Shown piece after piece: positions 60,117-64,000 of a DNA stretch of 64,000 nucleotides. Both the position numbers and the translations under genes were made by a program. The notes under the pieces were generated by a model, which worked only from the letters and a program-made list of their open reading frames with translations, made no database searches and had not been told where the DNA came from. The stretch covers positions 124,001-188,000 of the forward strand of contig NZ_JBMIRR010000026.1 in assembly GCF_049195245.1 (NCBI RefSeq), in the 5' to 3' direction. Each line of letters begins with the position of its first letter. The first letter of the stretch is position 1. Source of the stretch: Arenimonas sp049195245. Lineage in GTDB: Bacteria > Pseudomonadota > Gammaproteobacteria > Xanthomonadales > Xanthomonadaceae.

Positions 60117-62735
60117 ATGTCGCAACGCACGCTATCGTCAGGACAGCCATCGCCAACCGGGCCCGCCGCGCCGCGCCCGGACGATGCCGCCAGCCTGGCG
60201 GCCGAGGTGCAGCGCCTGCGCGTGGACGTGGAGCGGCTGGGCAAGGCCGAGCGCCTGCAGCGCGCGCTGTTCGCGATCTCCGACCTGGCCAGCTCCGACC
60301 TGGACACCGCCACCGTGCTGCACGGCCTGCACGAGATCGTGGGCCGGCTGATGTACGCCGAGAACTTCTACATCGTGCGCTACTCGCCCGAGAGCGACAC
60401 GATGCGCTTCATCTATTTCGCCGACAGCCTGGACCCGGTGTCGCCCGACCCGCGCGAGGAGCTGCCGGCCTCGGAGATGGGCAACAGCCTCACGCTGGCC
60501 CTGATCCGCCGCGGCCGGCCGGTGCTGGGCCCGTCCGACCAGGTGCGGCGCGAGCTGGGCGTGTCCCGCGACGAAACCCTGGGCCCGGACAGCGAGGACT
60601 GGATGGGCGTGCCGATGCTGGACGAGGGCATCGTGCGCGGCGCCGTGGTGGTGCAGAGCTACGACCCGGAATGGCGCTACACCGAGGACGACCGCGTGCT
60701 GCTGGGCTACGTGGCCCAGCACATCCTCACCGCGCTGGCCCGCCGCGACGCCCAGGAGGAACTGGAGAGGCGCGTGGACGAGCGCACGCGCGAACTGCGC
60801 GAGCAGGTGACCGAGCGCGAGCGCAGCGAACGCCTGCAGGCGGCGCTGTTCCGCATCGCCGAGCAGGCCGGCCGCAGCGAGAGCATCGAGGTGTTCTACG
60901 CCGAGGTGCACGGCATCGTCAGCGACCTGCTGGACGCGCGCAATTTCTTCATCGCCCTGCTCACCGACGACGGGCAGGAGCTGGTGTTCCCCTACTCGGT
61001 GGACGAACGCGACCAGAAGCGTCCGCGCCGCCGCCTGGCCAAGGGCCTGACCGAATACGTGCTGGCCTCGGGCCAGCCGCTGCTGGCCGACCGCGACGGC
61101 ATCCACGACCTGGTGGCGCAGGGCGTGGTGCAGAGCTTCGGCACGCCCTCGGTGTGCTGGCTGGGCGTGCCGCTGCAGATGGGCGGGCGCTCGATCGGCG
61201 TGCTGGCCGTGCAGAGCTACACGCCCGATTACCTGTACTCGCGACGCGACCAGGAGCTGCTCAGCTTCGTGTCCTTCCACATCTGCCAGGCGCTGGAGCG
61301 CCGACAGGCGCACGACTCCCTGCGCCAGGCCTATGCCGAACTGGAGCAGCGCGTGGCCTCGCGCACCAGCGAGCTGGCCGACGCCAACCGCGAGCTGCTG
61401 GACCAGATCTCGGTGCGCGAGCGCATGGAGCACAAGCTCAAGCACGAGGCCATGCACGACACGCTGACCGGCCTGCCCAACCGCAGCCACCTGCTGGGGC
61501 GCATGGGCATGGCGCTGTCGCGCTTCCGCTACGACCCCACCCAGCTGTTCGCGGTGCTGTTCCTGGACCTGGACCGCTTCAAGGTGGTCAACGATTCGGT
61601 CGGCCACTTGGTGGGCGACGAGCTGCTGAAGGAAGCCGCGCGCCGCATCGGCCGCTGCGTGCGCGACCCGGACATGGTGGCGCGCCTGGGCGGCGACGAG
61701 TTCGCGATCGTGCTCGACTTCATCCACACCGCCGAGGACGCGGTGGCGGTGGCCGAACGCGTGATCAAGTCGCTGGCCGAGCCCATGCGCATCGCCGGAA
61801 AGGAGCTGTACACCTCGGCCAGCATCGGCATCGCGCTGGTGGACGGCCGCTACCGCAGCCCGGAAGAGCTGCTGCGCGACGCCGACGTGGCCATGTACCG
61901 CGCCAAGGCCACCGGCCGGCAGCGTTATGCGCTGTTCGACGAACACCTGCACGAGGCCGCGCTGAAGCTGCTGGAGCTGGAGGGCGACCTTCGGCGCGCG
62001 CTGCAGCGCCAGGAGTTCGAGCCCTACTACCAGCCCATCATCAGCCTGGCCGACGGGGGCCTGGTCGGCTTCGAGGCGCTGATGCGCTGGCACCATCCGG
62101 TGCGCGGGCTCAGCGTGCCGGGCGACTTCATCGGCATCGCCGAGGAAACCGGCAGCCTGGAGCCGATGGACTGGCAGATCTACGAGCTGGTCTGCCGCGA
62201 CATCAAGCGGCTGTCGGCCAACAAGGCCTACACCACGCTCAACGTGTCGCCGCGGCACCTGCGTGCGCCCGACTTCGACCAGCGCCTGCTGGAGATGATG
62301 GCGCGCAATGACGTGCTGCCGGCGTCGCTGCGGCTGGAAGTGACCGAGGGCGCCCTGCTGGAGCAGCCCGAAGAAGTGAAGTCCTGCCTGGGCCGCCTGC
62401 GCGACGCCGGCGTGCTGACCCTGCTGGACGATTTCGGCACGGGCTATTCGTCGCTGTCCTACCTGCACCGCTTCCCGCTGCACGGGCTGAAGATCGACCG
62501 GAGCTTCGTGGCCGAGCTGCGCAGCGGCGAGAGCGGCGGCAGCACGGCCATCGTGCGCGCGATCCGGCTGCTGGCCGATTCGCTGGGGCTGGAAGTGATC
62601 GCCGAAGGCATCGAGACCGAAGAGCAGCGCTACCAGCTGCGGCTGCTGGGCCTGAGCCTGGGCCAGGGCTATCTGTTCTCGCGGCCCGCATCGGCCGCCG
62701 AGATCCTGCGGCGCTACGGGCTGGACGGAGCCTGA
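60117..62735 (+). CDS. Cytosolic GAF-GAF-GGDEF-EAL protein (c-di-GMP turnover)
   Basis: This 872-residue protein has no membrane segment. A short coiled coil (LAAEVQRLRVDVERLGKAERLQ) leads into GAF1 (about 50-215). A second helical linker (EELERRVDERTRELREQVTERERSE) precedes GAF2 (about 240-400), and a third linker the GGDEF domain (about 430-595, intact ARLGGDEFAIV). The EAL domain (about 605-868) has GFEALMRWHHP, TLNVSPRHL, LEVTEGALLE, LLDDFGTGYSSL, LKIDRSFV and VIAEGIETEE, so catalytic residues are complete. GAF domains would sense a small ligand or partner. The 3' end overlaps the convergent epimerase gene by 22 bases. Confidence 0.93.
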   Translation: MSQRTLSSGQPSPTGPAAPRPDDAASLAAEVQRLRVDVERLGKAERLQRALFAISDLASSDLDTATVLHGLHEIVGRLMYAENFYIVRYSPESDTMRFIYFADSLDPVSPDPREELPASEMGNSLTLALIRRGRPVLGPSDQVRRELGVSRDETLGPDSEDWMGVPMLDEGIVRGAVVVQSYDPEWRYTEDDRVLLGYVAQHILTALARRDAQEELERRVDERTRELREQVTERERSERLQAALFRIAEQAGRSESIEVFYAEVHGIVSDLLDARNFFIALLTDDGQELVFPYSVDERDQKRPRRRLAKGLTEYVLASGQPLLADRDGIHDLVAQGVVQSFGTPSVCWLGVPLQMGGRSIGVLAVQSYTPDYLYSRRDQELLSFVSFHICQALERRQAHDSLRQAYAELEQRVASRTSELADANRELLDQISVRERMEHKLKHEAMHDTLTGLPNRSHLLGRMGMALSRFRYDPTQLFAVLFLDLDRFKVVNDSVGHLVGDELLKEAARRIGRCVRDPDMVARLGGDEFAIVLDFIHTAEDAVAVAERVIKSLAEPMRIAGKELYTSASIGIALVDGRYRSPEELLRDADVAMYRAKATGRQRYALFDEHLHEAALKLLELEGDLRRALQRQEFEPYYQPIISLADGGLVGFEALMRWHHPVRGLSVPGDFIGIAEETGSLEPMDWQIYELVCRDIKRLSANKAYTTLNVSPRHLRAPDFDQRLLEMMARNDVLPASLRLEVTEGALLEQPEEVKSCLGRLRDAGVLTLLDDFGTGYSSLSYLHRFPLHGLKIDRSFVAELRSGESGGSTAIVRAIRLLADSLGLEVIAEGIETEEQRYQLRLLGLSLGQGYLFSRPASAAEILRRYGLDGA

Positions 62736-63706
62736 GGCGGCAGCAGGCCGTCCTCGCGCAGCCACGCAATGGTGTCGGCCAGCAGCCCGGGCAGCGGCGT
62801 GCCGCGGTAACCCAGTTCGCGTTCGGCCTTCGACGAATCCACTTTCAGGTGATGGCTGGTGAAGGTCGCCGCCACCGGCGTCAGTGCGGGCGCGCGGCGC
62901 GTGAGGCGCGAGACCAGGTCCAGCGTGCGGGCGTAGACGCGCAGCGCGGCCGCGGGCATCGCCCGCGCCGGTACCGGCTTGCCCAGCTGGCGCCCCACTT
63001 CGGCGATCAGGGCCAGGAAGCTGGCGTGTTCGCCGCCCAGCAGCCAGGCCTCGTCGCGCGCCGGCTGTTGCCAGGCGCGCACCTGGGCGCGGGCGATCTC
63101 GCGCACGTCGGCAAAGGCGCCCGAGCCCGGCGGCACGCCCGGCAGCCTGCCGGCATCGACCAGGCGGATCAGCTGCGACCAGTTGTTGCGATCGCCGGGG
63201 CCGAGGATGTGCGAGGGCTGGAAGATCAGGAAGGGCAGGCCCGATTCGCGCACCAGGCGTTCGGCTGCGTACTTGGTGCGCTCGTAGTTGATCCAGGATT
63301 CGGCGCCGCGCTGGGGGACGTCCTCGCGCAGGGTTTCATGCACCAGGTGCGAATAGGCCGAGACGCTGGAGGTGTGCACGAAGGTGGCCACGCCGGCCGC
63401 GCGCGCCGCCTCCAGCACCCGCGCCGTGCCGCCCACGTTGGTGCGCGTCTGCGCCGCATCGCCCGGGCCCCAGTTGTTGGTGTCCGCGGCCGTGTGGAAC
63501 ACCGCGGCGACGCCGGCCGTGGCGGTACGCAGTGCGTCCGCGTCGGCCAGGTCGCCGCGCACCGGCAAGGCGCCCAGCGCCGCCACCGCCGCATCGCCCG
63601 CCGGCGAGCGCGACAGCGCGCGCACGCTGGCTCCGGTGGCCACCAGTTCGCGCAGCAGGTGCTGGCCGAGGAAGCCGGTGGCGCCGGTGACCAGGACGGT
63701 GGGCAT
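62714..63706 (-). CDS. NAD-dependent epimerase/dehydratase family protein (extended SDR)
   Basis: This 330-residue protein has the extended-SDR cofactor motif VTGATGFLGQHLL (about 5-17), the active-site pattern HTSSVSAY and YERTK (Tyr and Lys), and a C-terminal substrate domain (LTRRAPALTPVAATFTSHHLKVDSSKAERELGY). This resembles dihydroflavonol-4-reductase-like or 3-beta-hydroxysteroid dehydrogenase-like members; the substrate is unknown. It lies three bases before the regulator gene on the same strand, so the two are probably co-transcribed. Confidence 0.87.
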   Translation of the reverse strand: MPTVLVTGATGFLGQHLLRELVATGASVRALSRSPAGDAAVAALGALPVRGDLADADALRTATAGVAAVFHTAADTNNWGPGDAAQTRTNVGGTARVLEAARAAGVATFVHTSSVSAYSHLVHETLREDVPQRGAESWINYERTKYAAERLVRESGLPFLIFQPSHILGPGDRNNWSQLIRLVDAGRLPGVPPGSGAFADVREIARAQVRAWQQPARDEAWLLGGEHASFLALIAEVGRQLGKPVPARAMPAAALRVYARTLDLVSRLTRRAPALTPVAATFTSHHLKVDSSKAERELGYRGTPLPGLLADTIAWLREDGLLPPQAPSSP

Positions 63707-63709
63707 GGG

Positions 63710-64000
63710 TCAGGAGCTCCGGAGACCACCGCAGGATTCGCGCACCACCAGCTGCGGCGCCAGCACCACGCTCTCGGCGGGGCGGCCTTCGATGGTGGCC
63801 GCCAGCAGGTCCACCAGGTGCTCGCCGGCCTGCACCGGATCTTGGCGCACGGTGCTCAAGGCGGGCGTGGTGAGTGCGGACAGCGGAATGTCGTCGAAGC
63901 CGATCACCGCGACATCGTCGGGAACCCGCAGGCCGCGGCGGTGCAGTTCGCTGACGGCGGAAATGGCGATCTGGTCGCTGGCCCCGACGATGGCATCGAA
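63710..64000 (-). CDS. LacI-family transcriptional regulator, C-terminal part
   Basis: Ninety-six residues of the ligand-binding domain are present; the gene continues beyond the window end and the helix-turn-helix part is not seen. The signature FDAIVGASDQIAISAVSELH, then GLRVPDDVAVIGFDDIPLSALTTPALSTVRQDPVQAGEHLVDLL is typical of LacI/GalR proteins. It probably responds to a sugar. Likely linked to the epimerase gene downstream on the same strand. Confidence 0.9.
   Translation of the reverse strand, partial: FDAIVGASDQIAISAVSELHRRGLRVPDDVAVIGFDDIPLSALTTPALSTVRQDPVQAGEHLVDLLAATIEGRPAESVVLAPQLVVRESCGGLRSS

Overview
The window is a GC-rich (about 70% by eye), gene-dense chromosomal segment of a gammaproteobacterium of the Xanthomonadaceae/Lysobacteraceae type (Lysobacter, Luteimonas or Pseudoxanthomonas-like). 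This rests on gene content and order: an rhlB / trxA-rho cluster, a Rho with a long low-complexity N-terminus, a XanB2-type chorismatase, an sX13-like small RNA downstream of polA, many TonB/S9-peptidase functions, and -10 hexamers placed so close to start codons that leaderless transcripts are expected. No tRNA, rRNA, prophage, transposase or CRISPR array is visible. Genus-level placement is inference.

Layout. 1-8.2 kb: end of priA, ndh, then on the minus strand the run ftsE-ftsX-receiver protein-ung, followed by rpoH. rpoH carries an almost perfect CIRCE operator on its promoter. rhlB is divergent from trxA. 8.4-19 kb: rho, a TonB-C-like secreted protein, a Kef-type antiporter, a 1,099-residue membrane ankyrin protein, ycgL and an S9 peptidase. 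19-25 kb: xanB2-like chorismatase divergent from hemF, a palindromic repeat, the sX13-like sRNA, polA, DUF2782 and GNAT genes. 25-40 kb: diheme cytochrome c, an orphan TRAP binding protein, uvrD, a PAS-GGDEF-EAL protein, yqhA, DUF3185, three dehydrogenase-type genes, dipeptidyl peptidase IV, xth and cytochrome b561.

40-48.6 kb is the most coherent accessory system. A minus-strand operon (small ORF, TonB-dependent receptor, YfcC-type inner-membrane carrier, isoaspartyl dipeptidase) is divergent from a secreted S51 cyanophycinase coupled to a threonine aldolase. Together they read as a pathway for using external cyanophycin: secreted cyanophycinase makes beta-Asp-Arg dipeptides, the receptor and carrier import them, and IadA splits them. 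The IadA copy lacks two canonical metal-site residues.

48.6-64 kb: MFS exporter, oligopeptidase A, aldehyde dehydrogenase divergent from a gamma-carbonic-anhydrase-like gene, a tightly overlapped operon hemB-aroE-ykgJ-DUF350-transglutaminase, an incomplete peptide ABC transporter (one permease plus fused ATPase), a GAF-GAF-GGDEF-EAL protein, an epimerase-like gene and the C-terminal part of a LacI-type regulator.

Several gene ends carry long inverted repeats from different families: AGGAACT heptamers, a paired 21-bp palindrome found at two loci with identical spacing, a GGGGTCAGAGTAAATTC REP-like hairpin, and a 10-bp-period CGGAT array. These, the CIRCE site on rpoH, the sX13-like RNA and the cyanophycin locus are the observations most worth following up.
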